A program made the translations under genes and the position numbers. From JBBDLF01 sp040879025 (GTDB taxonomy: Bacteria > Pseudomonadota > Gammaproteobacteria > Pseudomonadales > Pseudohongiellaceae), in the NCBI GenBank assembly GCA_040879025.1, contig JBBDLF010000035.1:16185-80184 (forward strand): a stretch of DNA of 64,000 nucleotides, given 5' to 3'. Under the pieces are notes generated by a model. It had not been told where the DNA came from. It saw nothing but the letters and a program-made list of their open reading frames with translations, and ran no database searches. Position 1 is the stretch's first letter. Each line of letters starts with the position of its first letter. Positions 42,811-52,265 of the stretch are shown here, in pieces.

Positions 42811-43704
42811 ATGAAGGAGTCCCGAAACCGGGCCGGTTATGAAATCATTTCCGAGAATGCCTCGTTCGGGGGACGCCAGCTTCGCTGCCGCCACACCTCC
42901 ACAGCGCTGCGGTGTGACATGCATTTTTCAGTATACCTGCCCCCGCTCGCGCAGGCCGGCGCATCGGACGGGATAAGGCTGCCGGTGGTCTACTGGTTCT
43001 CGGGATTGACCTGTACGGATCAGAATTTCGTCCAGAAAGCGGGCGCGCAGCGGGTTGCGGCAGAACTGGGACTGATCCTTGTGGCACCGGATACCAGTCC
43101 GCGGGGTGATCAGGTGCCGGATGACAACGAAGGCCTCTGGGATTTGGGCAAGGGAGCTGGATTTTATGTCAACGCGACCCGGGACCCCTGGAAATCCCAT
43201 TACCGGATGTATGATTATGTCGTAGATGAATTGCCCTGCCTGATCCATTCCGCGTTTCCCGTCGATGCCGATGCGCAGAGTGTATGCGGGCATTCCATGG
43301 GTGGACACGGCGCGTTGACGATAGCGTTGAAAAACCCGGATACCTACCGTTCAGTGTCGGCCTTCGCGCCGATCAGCGCTCCGTCACAATGCACCTGGGG
43401 CCAAAAAGCATTCCGGAATTATCTGGGAGAAGACAAGTCCCTGTGGCGTGAACATGACGCTGCGGCGCTGGTCACAGAGTGCCGACCCTGGCTGCCGCTA
43501 TTGATAGACCAAGGCGACGCCGATGAATTTCTGCAGGAACAGCTTAAACCGGAGTTATTGCTTGAAGCCTGCAGAAAAGCCGGCTATCCGGTAACATACA
43601 ACCTCAGGGCCGGTTATGATCACAGTTACTTTTTCATCGCCACGTTTATTGAAGATCATTTGCGATTTCACCACAGTTTTCTTATGCCGGAAGCAAATCA
43701 GTAA
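42811..43704 (+). CDS. fghA: S-formylglutathione hydrolase
   Basis: A 297-residue cytoplasmic esterase-D enzyme. The opening CRHTSTALRCDMHFSVYLPP, the WFSGLTCTDQNFVQKAGAQ segment and PDTSPRGDQVPDD are family signatures. The catalytic Ser is in CGHSMGGHGAL, Asp in IDQGDADEFL, and His in YDHSYFFIATF. It converts S-formylglutathione to formate and glutathione in formaldehyde detoxification. No glutathione-dependent formaldehyde dehydrogenase gene is in the window. ATG 42811 has GGAG 10 bases upstream; GTG 42802 lies too close to it. The gene is divergent from the tannase operon, which is suggestive because PQQ alcohol oxidation can produce formaldehyde. Confidence 0.93.
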   Translation: MKESRNRAGYEIISENASFGGRQLRCRHTSTALRCDMHFSVYLPPLAQAGASDGIRLPVVYWFSGLTCTDQNFVQKAGAQRVAAELGLILVAPDTSPRGDQVPDDNEGLWDLGKGAGFYVNATRDPWKSHYRMYDYVVDELPCLIHSAFPVDADAQSVCGHSMGGHGALTIALKNPDTYRSVSAFAPISAPSQCTWGQKAFRNYLGEDKSLWREHDAAALVTECRPWLPLLIDQGDADEFLQEQLKPELLLEACRKAGYPVTYNLRAGYDHSYFFIATFIEDHLRFHHSFLMPEANQ

Positions 43705-43753
43705 ACCGTGAAGAATCACGGCAGACTGGCAGAATGCGGCCGGAGAGCGACAA

Positions 43754-44719
43754 ATGAATCCAGCGCTTTTTACAGACAGTCTCGTTGCAGTCAATGTTTC
43801 GGTATGTCTGTTTCTGGGCGTCCAGTTTGCCATCTGGACTCGGTGTTCCGGCGAGCTTCCGGTCCAGAAGCGCCAGATCTATGCCGGGCTGGCAACCTTT
43901 TTCCCGCTGATGCTGGCCATTTCACTGTCTCATGCCAGCTGGGTTGTCGCTCCGCGCGTGTTCGAAGCAGCGGAACTCTTGCTGACTCTCGTGATCGGGC
44001 CGGTGATATTCGACATCATTTACGGGAGATATCACCAAAACAGCGTGTTCGGCAGAGCATTGCTGGTCAGTTCGGCAGGTGGCGCCGGGGGGATTCTCAT
44101 CAATCCCTTACTGCTGACAGCCGCGCCGCTTTTGTTCACGGGCGCTTCCCTGTGTATCTATGTCAGGCACGCCAGGCGCCGCCCGGATGCGCTGGCTACC
44201 CAGATTCTGTCCGTGGCTCTGATCATACATGCCGCGCAGTTCTGCCGGTTTCTTTTCAGTGATTCGCGCTGGTTCGAAGAAACCGTGCCGTTCACCGCCG
44301 CGCTGTTGGGACTGGTTTACAGTATCAGGCTTTTACTGCCGCGCAAAAAGCCGGACCGGGGTAAAACTGAAGGGATAGGCGCGGTGTTCGATGCGGTAAC
44401 ATCCCATTTGCGCAGCACCGCGGTTTATCGTGACGCCGATCTGACTCTGGCGCGTCTGGCTTGTGAAATAGGTTTGCCCGCTTACCTGGTTTCGCAGGCT
44501 ATTAATGCCCGGGCAGGCCGGTTCAACGACTTCATCAATACCTGGCGAATCGGGGACTTTCTGGCTAACGGTAACGCGCACGGCAGTATTGAAGACCGGG
44601 CATTCGAGGCCGGATTCAAGAGTCGTTCTGCTTTTTACCGGGCGTTCAGGAGCGTTACCGGCACGACACCTTCTCAATATCGTTCCCAAGCTTGTCCTGA
44701 TTTGCAAATCGGGACATAA
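43754..44719 (+). CDS. Membrane-integral AraC-family regulator
   Basis: A 321-residue protein with about seven hydrophobic segments in residues 8-205 (for example VAVNVSVCLFLGVQFAIW and LLTLVIGPVIFDIIYG) followed by a C-terminal AraC/XylS DNA-binding domain. The domain shows DLTLARLACEIGLPAYLVSQAINARAG and IEDRAFEAGFKSRSAFYRAFRSVTGTTPSQYR, with both helix-turn-helix units. Membrane-bound AraC proteins sense signals at the inner membrane and act on nearby promoters. It follows fghA by 49 bases and precedes a serine hydrolase by 61 bases; either could be its target. Confidence 0.87.
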   Translation: MNPALFTDSLVAVNVSVCLFLGVQFAIWTRCSGELPVQKRQIYAGLATFFPLMLAISLSHASWVVAPRVFEAAELLLTLVIGPVIFDIIYGRYHQNSVFGRALLVSSAGGAGGILINPLLLTAAPLLFTGASLCIYVRHARRRPDALATQILSVALIIHAAQFCRFLFSDSRWFEETVPFTAALLGLVYSIRLLLPRKKPDRGKTEGIGAVFDAVTSHLRSTAVYRDADLTLARLACEIGLPAYLVSQAINARAGRFNDFINTWRIGDFLANGNAHGSIEDRAFEAGFKSRSAFYRAFRSVTGTTPSQYRSQACPDLQIGT

Positions 44720-44780
44720 CCCGCCGCCCACAGAAAGCTATACTCATCCGTCACCACCTCTTTGTCTTTGGAGATTGACG

Positions 44781-45890
44781 ATGAAGCATTGCCTTGTGGT
44801 CTTCGCCGCCTGTTTGTTTGCGCTCGTCTCTGCGCTCCCCGTGCCTTTGTCTGCGGACTGGTCGGAAACCGATCTGGCCGCCGCGAAAGCGTATTACCAG
44901 GAACTCGATTCCGCCGGACTCGTGGTGATGCATCAGGGGCGCACCGTGATTGGCTGGGGCGACGTCAGTGGAAAGTACAACGTGGCCTCTGTACGTAAAA
45001 GTCTTCTCAACAGCCTTTACGGTATCGGGTATGACCGGGGCTGGATCCGCCTGGATAAAACACTGGGGGAAATCGGTATGGATGATACTGACCCCCCACT
45101 GTCTGAACAGGAGAAAACCGCAACGATTGAACATCTGCTTCTTTCCCGATCGGGCATCGTCCATCGCTCACTCTACGAGGCCGGCTGGTGGGAACTGATG
45201 CCTGAACGCGATGAGTACCAACCCGGCGAGCACTGGATATACAATAACTGGGATTTCAATGCCCTCGGTACGATTTGGGAGCGTGAGTCGGGATTCACAA
45301 TCCACGATGCATTTGACCGGTTCATCGCCCGGCCGCTCGGAATGCAGGATTTCACGCCGGAAGACGTCGAGTATGAGACGCGCAGGAATCTGGCTGAACG
45401 CATACGGGGCAATACCTCCGACCATCGGCTTTATCTTTTCAAAATGTCGGCCCGTGATCTGGCACGCTTCGGACAATTGTATCTGAACGAAGGCGCCTGG
45501 GGGGGAGAACAATTGTTATCCCGCCAATGGATTGAACTTAGCATGGAAGGAGAACCCACCGCGTTCGGTAGCGGACGTTTCAATACATTGTACGGGTATC
45601 TGTGGTGGGTGGAGAGTCCAGGGAGCGGAGTCAATCGCAGATTTGATGTTCCCGGTATCACTTCCAGGGCGTATGCGGCCACCGGTAACCGGGGCCACTA
45701 TCTGTATATTGTGCCGGCCTGTGAGCTGGTTGTCGCCCACACGGCTCCCGTGGCCGGCGGTGCCGGCGCATTCGAGCAGATCAGGAGGCGATATTTTGGC
45801 AGTGACGGTGTTGAGGACGAACAGTTTCAGACACTGCTTGGTTTGATTGTGGGGGCGGGGCGAATCAACTGCTCGGGCGATTTTGCCTGA
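44781..45890 (+). CDS. Secreted beta-lactamase-fold serine hydrolase
   Basis: A 369-residue exported enzyme with a signal peptide ending near PLSAD. The SxxK motif is in NVASVRKSLLNSLYG, preceded by the typical GKYNVASV, and the Tyr-x-Asn motif is HWIYNNWDFNALG. LARFGQLYLNEGAWGGEQLLS and a C-terminal strand with ATGNRGHYLYIVP, where the KTG-like position is GNRG, follow. It is more likely an esterase or D-amino-acid peptidase than a beta-lactamase. GGAG lies 7 bases before ATG 44781. Its last 64 bases overlap the convergent PAS/GAF gene, which appears truncated at exactly this junction. Confidence 0.85.
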   Translation: MKHCLVVFAACLFALVSALPVPLSADWSETDLAAAKAYYQELDSAGLVVMHQGRTVIGWGDVSGKYNVASVRKSLLNSLYGIGYDRGWIRLDKTLGEIGMDDTDPPLSEQEKTATIEHLLLSRSGIVHRSLYEAGWWELMPERDEYQPGEHWIYNNWDFNALGTIWERESGFTIHDAFDRFIARPLGMQDFTPEDVEYETRRNLAERIRGNTSDHRLYLFKMSARDLARFGQLYLNEGAWGGEQLLSRQWIELSMEGEPTAFGSGRFNTLYGYLWWVESPGSGVNRRFDVPGITSRAYAATGNRGHYLYIVPACELVVAHTAPVAGGAGAFEQIRRRYFGSDGVEDEQFQTLLGLIVGAGRINCSGDFA

Positions 45891-47380
45891 ATGTTTTTGG
45901 TGTAAAATCGAAAGCTGTTTTTGCCTTCCTTGTCTGGTAGAAGTATTGCCGATCCGAGTAACTGCCCACCCTCCGCGGCGGCATTACAGACCTTGCGGTA
46001 CAGTTCGTCGGGGGAGTGGCTGTGCAGAATGGCTTCATTGGTACCGCTCAGCGTCGCGAACATGCGCCCCTGTCGGACAGCGGTCATCTCCGCCAGTTTG
46101 CGCTCGCTGATGTCCCGGGAGATACTGGCTATAATCGGTTTCCCGTTTATAAACAGTGCACGCCGGGTTGTTTCAAAATAACCGCGACGTCCGTCTTGGG
46201 CTACTCCCACCCCTTCAGAGGTTAATCCTTCGTCTCCGTTGGCAATCACCTCGGCATACAATTGTTTCAACTGCGCTTCGTCCACATTGGCCACGTCAAT
46301 CGGGGAAAGTTTTGAATACTGTTCGCGCGTGCAGCCCGTCACCCGGCACGCAGTTTCATTGACATAGAGAAATCGCATGGCTTCGGGGTCAACCAGGTAA
46401 AACAGATCAGGTGACAGATCGATTGCGACGGTTAGCCGTCGCATCTCGGCTTCGGCCAGTTTTCGGCTGATGAACTGACCCATGCTGCTCGATATCTGCG
46501 TGGCGCTGCGCAACAACTCCACATCCGCCTGATGGCCGGCCTCCGGACTGAAAAATTCAAACACTCCGTAGACTGTACCGTTGACAATGACAGGAAATGC
46601 AAAGGCATTGCGTAATTTGGCTGTGGCCGCCGCCTCACACCGGCGGAAAGTCGGGTCCTTGGTAATATTGCGAACAGAGTCCGGTTTGCCGGATTCACAA
46701 ACGCGGCTCAATAGCCCTCCGTCGCCTACCGGGATTTCTTTAAGCTCGCTCGCTGATTCGAGAAAGGTTGTATAGCGGGATTCATCTTTGGCCCAGGTGT
46801 GACCGCAATGCAGAATTTCGGTGTCGGAGTCCATTTGCCAGTAGATTGCACAGACCCATCCCAGGTTGGTACATACCGCCTCCATTACCCGGTTCACTGC
46901 CACGGTAATATCAGCGGCTTCTTCCAGTATTCGCGTGACGGCCTGCTCGATGGCAATGCGGCGTTCAATCAGTGTGCGGGAAGTGATTTCTCTGGTGATA
47001 CCGCGGTAGCCGATGAACTGTTCGAATTCATCCCGGACGGGCTTGCCGCTGATACTCACGTAGCGGAGTTTACCCGCAAGCGTGAGGTGTTTGTATACAA
47101 AATCGGAAAAGGGTTGCCGCCCGTCCATCCTGGTTTTGAGGCGATCCCAGCTGCCGCCATCGCTGACGGCCACCACGGTGGGTATTTCCCAGTGACATTT
47201 GCCGATCAGCGTCCGGGAATCAAAACCGGCGTTCTCCGTATCCGGACCCTGGAGACGCGTGAGCCGAAATCCGGTATCCAGCTCCCAGTAGAAGTCGGAT
47301 GACAGTTCAATCAAACTGCGTAATTCCGACTCGAGAGCTTTGATGCGTTCTAAATTTTTGGACTCGCTTTCCATCGGCAT
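45827..47380 (-). CDS. PAS-GAF-PAS sensor protein, apparently 3'-truncated
   Basis: A 517-residue cytoplasmic sensor without membrane helices. Domains by eye: PAS (about 18-135, DFYWELDTGFRLTRLQGPD), GAF (145-310, LGWVCAIYWQMDSD and NAFAFPVIVNGTVYGVFEFFSP), PAS (325-440, PDLFYLVDPEAMRFLYVNE and SISRDISERKLAE), then the opening of a second GAF (450-515, TNEAILHSHSPDELYRKVCNAA). That last domain stops about halfway, with a tail IRPAPTIKPSSV read from the antisense of the neighbouring hydrolase gene. No kinase, GGDEF, EAL or other output domain follows. A deletion or rearrangement that removed the 3' part is the simplest reading; it may be a pseudogene or act as a free sensor. Confidence 0.75.
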   Translation of the reverse strand: MPMESESKNLERIKALESELRSLIELSSDFYWELDTGFRLTRLQGPDTENAGFDSRTLIGKCHWEIPTVVAVSDGGSWDRLKTRMDGRQPFSDFVYKHLTLAGKLRYVSISGKPVRDEFEQFIGYRGITREITSRTLIERRIAIEQAVTRILEEAADITVAVNRVMEAVCTNLGWVCAIYWQMDSDTEILHCGHTWAKDESRYTTFLESASELKEIPVGDGGLLSRVCESGKPDSVRNITKDPTFRRCEAAATAKLRNAFAFPVIVNGTVYGVFEFFSPEAGHQADVELLRSATQISSSMGQFISRKLAEAEMRRLTVAIDLSPDLFYLVDPEAMRFLYVNETACRVTGCTREQYSKLSPIDVANVDEAQLKQLYAEVIANGDEGLTSEGVGVAQDGRRGYFETTRRALFINGKPIIASISRDISERKLAEMTAVRQGRMFATLSGTNEAILHSHSPDELYRKVCNAAAEGGQLLGSAILLPDKEGKNSFRFYTKNIQAKSPEQLIRPAPTIKPSSV

Positions 47381-47593
47381 TTCTCTGCATCCGGAACGAC
47401 TGGATCACCGCTCGCATTGTGCCACTGTCCCTTCCGTTACGCCATTCCTGTCCTTTTTCCCCGCTTCCGGACGCTACTAATACCGTGAGAATTGGCATAT
47501 ACTGAGTCGCATAGATGATGGTCATGGCCACTGGGTTATGGCCTGTGAGTCATGGATTGTAGGAAGCCTCATGGATTTCGAGGTGAACATCTA

Positions 47594-48379
47594 GTGAGGA
47601 AAATGCCAACTGGAAGTGGATACCCCGCCTGGCCTTTGTCTCGTGCGCTCCGGCAACGGTCGCTGGCTGCGAGTCTTGTCGTGTCAATAGTGTTCCCGAC
47701 TTTGCCGGGAACCGCCCCGCTGGCCGCAGACGACCCCGGCGATACCGATATTGACCCCACGGTCGTCAGTTATCGTGTTGATGACCCTCTGATCCGGATC
47801 AACCGCGCCGTCTTTCGTTTCAATGATTTCACCTACCGGTACGCACTGATTCCTGTAAGCAATGCTTACCATACGGTAGTTCCCGAGCCGGTGGATCGTT
47901 CCCTGGGCAATGCGTTCTATAACGTCAAAATGCCGATTTATGCCGTTAATAATCTGCTGCAGGGCAAGCCGCGGGATTCAGGCACCAACGCCCTGCGGTT
48001 TTTGATTAATTTTACAATCGGAATAGGGGGATTTTTCGACCCGGCGGCAGCCTGGTTTGAGCTGGAGCGCAAATCATCCGGATTTGATGAATCTCTCGAG
48101 TCATTTGGCGTCGGCAATGGGGTATTCATCGTATTGCCGCTGTTAGGCCCCACGGATACCCGCGGTGCGGCGGGAACGTTTGGCGATTACCTGCTCAACC
48201 CCCTGGCGCAGTTGATCGATAATCCTGAATCGATTCTGATCCGCTCGCTCGACTATCTACAGGGATATTCCAACACAGCGGCCCAGTATGAGGTTCTGCG
48301 TGAACAAAGCGTTGATCCTTATCTGTTCTTCCGCGATCTGTATCTGCAAGGACAGCAGCGGGATGCTGAATTTCCGTGA
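47594..48379 (+). CDS. mlaA: MlaA (VacJ) outer-membrane phospholipid-transport protein
   Basis: About 261 residues. The MlaA core is clear: VDDPLIRINRAVFRFNDFTYRY, VPEPVDRSLGNAFYNVKMPIYAVNNLLQGK, RFLINFTIGIGGFFDPA, ESFGVGNGVFIVLPLLGPTDTRGAAG and DPYLFFRDLYLQGQ near the end. MlaA extracts mislocalised phospholipids from the outer leaflet of the outer membrane and passes them to the Mla ABC system. No lipobox Cys is evident, so it may have a cleavable signal instead. GTG 47594 is preferred because AGGTGA lies 7 bases upstream; ATG 47552 would add 14 residues without a good ribosome site. The stop overlaps the next gene by 4 bases (GTGA), coupling it to an RND exporter. Confidence 0.9.
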   Translation: MRKMPTGSGYPAWPLSRALRQRSLAASLVVSIVFPTLPGTAPLAADDPGDTDIDPTVVSYRVDDPLIRINRAVFRFNDFTYRYALIPVSNAYHTVVPEPVDRSLGNAFYNVKMPIYAVNNLLQGKPRDSGTNALRFLINFTIGIGGFFDPAAAWFELERKSSGFDESLESFGVGNGVFIVLPLLGPTDTRGAAGTFGDYLLNPLAQLIDNPESILIRSLDYLQGYSNTAAQYEVLREQSVDPYLFFRDLYLQGQQRDAEFP

Positions 48380-50799
48380 AATCCGGAAACGTGGCAGTCA
48401 GCCTTCTTGTTGGATATCACAAACCAGTGCTCGTCGCATTTACCGTCGCGACGGTCTTTTTTGCGATTCAGGCGCGTAAATTCGAGGTCGATGCTTCAGC
48501 GGACACCTTGCTGATGCGCGATAACGTCAACTACATCCACTCCCGCATCGACAGCCTGCGCTTCGCTCCCCAGGAATTTTTGCTCGTCGCCTATCAGCCG
48601 CGCGATAACCAGGTCTTTTCCGAAGCTACATTCAGTGAACTGCGTTCTCTGAGCGAACAGTTGCAAACACTGGACCGCGTCGAGTCGGTGCGTTCAATGC
48701 TCAATGTGCCGTTGCCATCGCAAGTGATCGATGGAATCGATACCGGTGCGGATCTGGATATAGGCAATTTGACCGCGGAAGATCTCAACATGGCTCCCGC
48801 TGCGTTGGCCGAGGTTTTCGCCGGGCATCCTATTTATGAAAATCTGTTGGTCAATGAGGCACAAACCGCCACTGCCCTACAGGTATTGTTTCGGGGCGAT
48901 CCACAGATACAAGAACTGGAACGAGAGATTGTTAACTTGCAGCAGATTTCTCTGGACAGAGAGCTTACCGTATCCGAGCAGGAAGATCTGGCCGGCCTGG
49001 AAGCGAGCTCACGCGTTCTGACAAATGAACTTAACGCCGTCCGCCTTCGGGAGATCGAAACGGTACGCGAATTTCTGAACGACTACGAATTGCAGGCTGA
49101 GCTGTACCTGGGTGGCGTACATGTACTGGCGTTTCAGTTGGTCAATATAATCAGAAGTGATTTGCTTGTTTTTGGTCTGGCCGTGGCCGGGATGATTGGC
49201 TTGGTCCTGTTTCTGGCCTTCCGGCAATGGCGCTGGGTGCTGATACCGCTGGTCACCTGTGCGGTGAGTGTCACACTGACCGTCGGGCTGTTCGGCATGC
49301 TGGGCTTGAGGGCCACCGTGATATCGGCCAATTTCATCGCGCTGCAACTGATACTCACGCTGGCACTCGTGGTTCACCTGGTTGTTCAGTATCGGGAGTA
49401 TCAGGCTGCGAATAGCGGCTGGGACAAGCATACGCTGGTGTCCAAAACCCTGGAACGGAAGATTACGCCGAGCATTTACGCCGGGTTCACCACATCGGTC
49501 GGCTTTGCTTCGCTGTTGCTGAGCGGAATTCAGCCGGTCATAAGTTTCGGCTGGATGATGGTGATTGCCGTAGTGGTATCCATAGCTGTCAGCCTGTTGT
49601 TGTTCCCTGCTTTGTTATTGATGCTTCCTCACCGGCAGGGGAAAAGGGAAGGCAAACTGTTGCAGACCGTGCTCGGCTCTTTCGCCTCACTGAGTGTTTC
49701 CCTGCCGGGTGGAACGATTCTGATGTCGATACTGGTGCTGGCATTGAGTCTGTTCGGCATTTCACGCCTGACAGTCGAGAACAGCTTTATTAACTACTTT
49801 GACGAGTCCACCGATGTCTATCGCGAGCTGATGTTTATAGATCGTGAAATGGGCGGTTCAACACCACTTGACATCATCTATACTCTTGATGAAACAGAAA
49901 ATTCGGACGACCTGGTCATGACCGCGGAAACAGTGCAGATGTTGCAGCGCATGCATGCGGCGATTGAGGGGTACGAAGCCGCGGGCAAGCTGCTTTCCGT
50001 CGTCAACTTCACGGAACTGGCTAGCGAAATCAATCAGGATCGTCCGCTTACCGAATTCGAACTTACAGCGGTATACCGTATGCTGGACGAGTCATTGCGG
50101 GAGGAACTGTTGAGTTCTTTCTATTCGCCTGACCATAACCAGGTACGTATCAATGTCCGTGTGCAGGATTCAGTTCCGGGATTGAACCGTGAGCAGTTTA
50201 TTATGTCATTGAGCGAAGATATGGATCGAATTGTCGGTGACCGAGGCGAGGTAAGGCTAAGCAGTCTCTTTGTGTTGTACCAGGATATTCTGGAACGTCT
50301 GTACCGTTCGCAAATTGTATCAATAGGCGCGGTTTACCTGGGACTTGCATTGGCTTTCCTGACCGTATTCCGTTCTGTAAGACTGACCCTGATTGGAATC
50401 GCACCGAATATGCTGGCGACATCGCTGGTACTTGGCGCCATGGGCTGGTTGAATATTCCGCTGGACCTGATGACCATCACGATTGCGTCCATTGCCATGG
50501 GGATTGCCGCGGATGATACGATTCATTACCTGCACCGGTTTCAGGACGAGCAGAAGGACCGCGGCACCGCCGATGCCATTCGTCACAGTCACCGGAGCGT
50601 GGGTGTTGCGGTATTGTATACCTCGCTGATAATCACGCTGGGTTTTGCGATGCTGGCATTTTCCGACTTCGTTCCCAGCGCCCTGTTCGGCATACTGACC
50701 GGGCTGGCGATGCTGTCGGCGCTGCTTGCCAATCTCGGTCTCCTGCCTTCGCTGCTGCAACGCTTTGGGCCGCGAATGCCGGCTGGCGAGACCGCCTGA
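48376..50799 (+). CDS. RND-superfamily (MMPL/Patched-like) exporter, coupled to mlaA
   Basis: An 807-residue inner-membrane protein with two halves of six helices and two large periplasmic loops. The first helix is near residues 13-30, the loop runs to about 250, and FGLAVAGMIGLVLFLAFRQW opens the first bundle. The second half has the proton-relay acidic pair in IAMGIAADDTIHYLHRF; the first half has VVHLVVQYREY at that place, without Asp. This family exports hopanoids, lipids or siderophores. Its GTG start overlaps the mlaA stop by 4 bases, so a role with MlaA in moving lipid between the membranes is a reasonable inference. A second, different RND exporter is encoded at 57.7-60.0 kb. Confidence 0.87.
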   Translation: MKSGNVAVSLLVGYHKPVLVAFTVATVFFAIQARKFEVDASADTLLMRDNVNYIHSRIDSLRFAPQEFLLVAYQPRDNQVFSEATFSELRSLSEQLQTLDRVESVRSMLNVPLPSQVIDGIDTGADLDIGNLTAEDLNMAPAALAEVFAGHPIYENLLVNEAQTATALQVLFRGDPQIQELEREIVNLQQISLDRELTVSEQEDLAGLEASSRVLTNELNAVRLREIETVREFLNDYELQAELYLGGVHVLAFQLVNIIRSDLLVFGLAVAGMIGLVLFLAFRQWRWVLIPLVTCAVSVTLTVGLFGMLGLRATVISANFIALQLILTLALVVHLVVQYREYQAANSGWDKHTLVSKTLERKITPSIYAGFTTSVGFASLLLSGIQPVISFGWMMVIAVVVSIAVSLLLFPALLLMLPHRQGKREGKLLQTVLGSFASLSVSLPGGTILMSILVLALSLFGISRLTVENSFINYFDESTDVYRELMFIDREMGGSTPLDIIYTLDETENSDDLVMTAETVQMLQRMHAAIEGYEAAGKLLSVVNFTELASEINQDRPLTEFELTAVYRMLDESLREELLSSFYSPDHNQVRINVRVQDSVPGLNREQFIMSLSEDMDRIVGDRGEVRLSSLFVLYQDILERLYRSQIVSIGAVYLGLALAFLTVFRSVRLTLIGIAPNMLATSLVLGAMGWLNIPLDLMTITIASIAMGIAADDTIHYLHRFQDEQKDRGTADAIRHSHRSVGVAVLYTSLIITLGFAMLAFSDFVPSALFGILTGLAMLSALLANLGLLPSLLQRFGPRMPAGETA

Positions 50800-50808
50800 C
50801 TCGCAATG

Positions 50809-52263
50809 CTACCAAGCCGTTGTGGCCGCCCAGACCAGTACTGCGCACAGTAGAACGACAAACTGGCTGCGCCGGTCGGTGATGGCATAGATCACAGGGT
50901 CCTCGTGCATTTCACCACGGTGGGTGAGAATCCAGATGCGTCCAACCATGTAGAGTAGCAGGGGGCAGATAAACCACAGCACCTGGGGCGTGCCGTATAA
51001 CATTTGTATATCATCACTGTTGATATATAACGCGAATACCAGCACCGCCATCAACCCGGAGGTGACACCCAGCACCAGCAACAACTGCAGATCCCCCGCG
51101 ATATAGCCGCGCCCCTGTGCCTGCTGCCGACTGTCGGTGATGGTATTGATCAGATCAAGTTCAGTGTAACGCTTCACCACGGCCAGACTGAGAAATAGAA
51201 ACATGGAAAAGGCGAGCAGCCAGAATGTGGGGATAACGCTGATCGCCGCGGCCCCCGCGATGATGCGCAAGGTATAGAGCGAGGCCAGCGTCAGGACATC
51301 CACCAATACCTGGGCCTTGAGATAAAAATTGTACAGACAGGTTGCCAGGTAATAGGTCGCCAGCACCGCAATGAACTCAACGGGCAGCAGTGCCGCCAGG
51401 GCAAATGACAGAATCAGTAACAGCGGGCTGGCGATCAACCCGAACATCAGGGAAATTTTGCCCGAGGCGAATGGACGCTGCCGTTTGGTCGGGTGTTGAC
51501 GGTCATGAGGAAGGTCCAGCATGTCGTTGAGTAGATAAACACTGGAAGCACACAGACTGAAGCTGACAAAAGCCAGCACGGCCTGTAGCAGCAGGGTGGC
51601 GTTCAGTATTTCGTGAGACAGGGCCAGCGGAAGCAGCACCAGCGTGTTTTTCAACCATTGATGTGGCCGCATCGCCTTGAAGTAGTCAATCGTTGGTGGC
51701 GGCTTGTCGAAAACTTTCTCCAGGCGTGCCGTGTTCGCGACAAGTTTGATCAGGGACTGGTGTCGACTTACCACCAGGGCGCCTTTCGCTTTTTGCCACA
51801 CCGGCAGGTCGGCCTTGTGATCGGCAAGGTAATCAAAACCCCCCTTGCAATCCTGCTCGATGGCGTCAAGCTTTACCTGTCCCTTCAGGTTGATGTGTCT
51901 GCTGCTGCCCAGCGCCCGGGAAAAGAGAGCAAGATGACCGGCAACAATTTTTACCAGCCTCTCATTTGACGCGGAAATGAGAACAATCTCTCTGCCCTGC
52001 CGGCTTTGCTGGTTCAAATAATCCAGCACCTGGGTGTTATAAGGCAGCAGGTCGGCGCGCAGGTCGACACGACGGGCGATCTGATATTTCAGATTGGCCC
52101 TGCCGTGGAACAACCAGAATGGGAGCGCCAGTACAAACAGAAGATTGCGCTTCAACAGCAACACGAGAGACTCAAGCAACAGATCGCTGCTTGTCAACGT
52201 GCCGTCCAGATCCACATAGAGCGATGTCGGATTCGAGCTATTGGCAATACGCACTGGATCCAT
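50809..52263 (-). CDS. ubiA: HAD-UbiA fusion: polyprenyl-phosphate phosphoribosyltransferase (DPPR synthase) with phosphatase domain
   Basis: A 484-residue fusion. Residues 1-200 form a HAD domain with motif I LYVDLDGTLTSSD, the motif II Ser in VLISASNERL and the motif IV region GFDYLADHKADLPVW. Residues 205-484 form a UbiA prenyltransferase with about eight helices, where the Mg sites are LNDMLDLPHDRQHP and the later segment YTELDLINTI, preceded by MRPHQWLKNTLVLLPL. This UbiA branch includes mycobacterial Rv3806c, which makes decaprenylphosphoryl-5-phosphoribose from PRPP; the HAD half would remove the 5-phosphate (role of Rv3807c). It is last in a GtrA-DprE1-DprE2-UbiA operon, starting 2 bases after the dprE2 stop (or at an overlapping TTG at 52269). 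Confidence 0.88.
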   Translation of the reverse strand: MDPVRIANSSNPTSLYVDLDGTLTSSDLLLESLVLLLKRNLLFVLALPFWLFHGRANLKYQIARRVDLRADLLPYNTQVLDYLNQQSRQGREIVLISASNERLVKIVAGHLALFSRALGSSRHINLKGQVKLDAIEQDCKGGFDYLADHKADLPVWQKAKGALVVSRHQSLIKLVANTARLEKVFDKPPPTIDYFKAMRPHQWLKNTLVLLPLALSHEILNATLLLQAVLAFVSFSLCASSVYLLNDMLDLPHDRQHPTKRQRPFASGKISLMFGLIASPLLLILSFALAALLPVEFIAVLATYYLATCLYNFYLKAQVLVDVLTLASLYTLRIIAGAAAISVIPTFWLLAFSMFLFLSLAVVKRYTELDLINTITDSRQQAQGRGYIAGDLQLLLVLGVTSGLMAVLVFALYINSDDIQMLYGTPQVLWFICPLLLYMVGRIWILTHRGEMHEDPVIYAITDRRSQFVVLLCAVLVWAATTAW

Positions 52264-52265
52264 GG

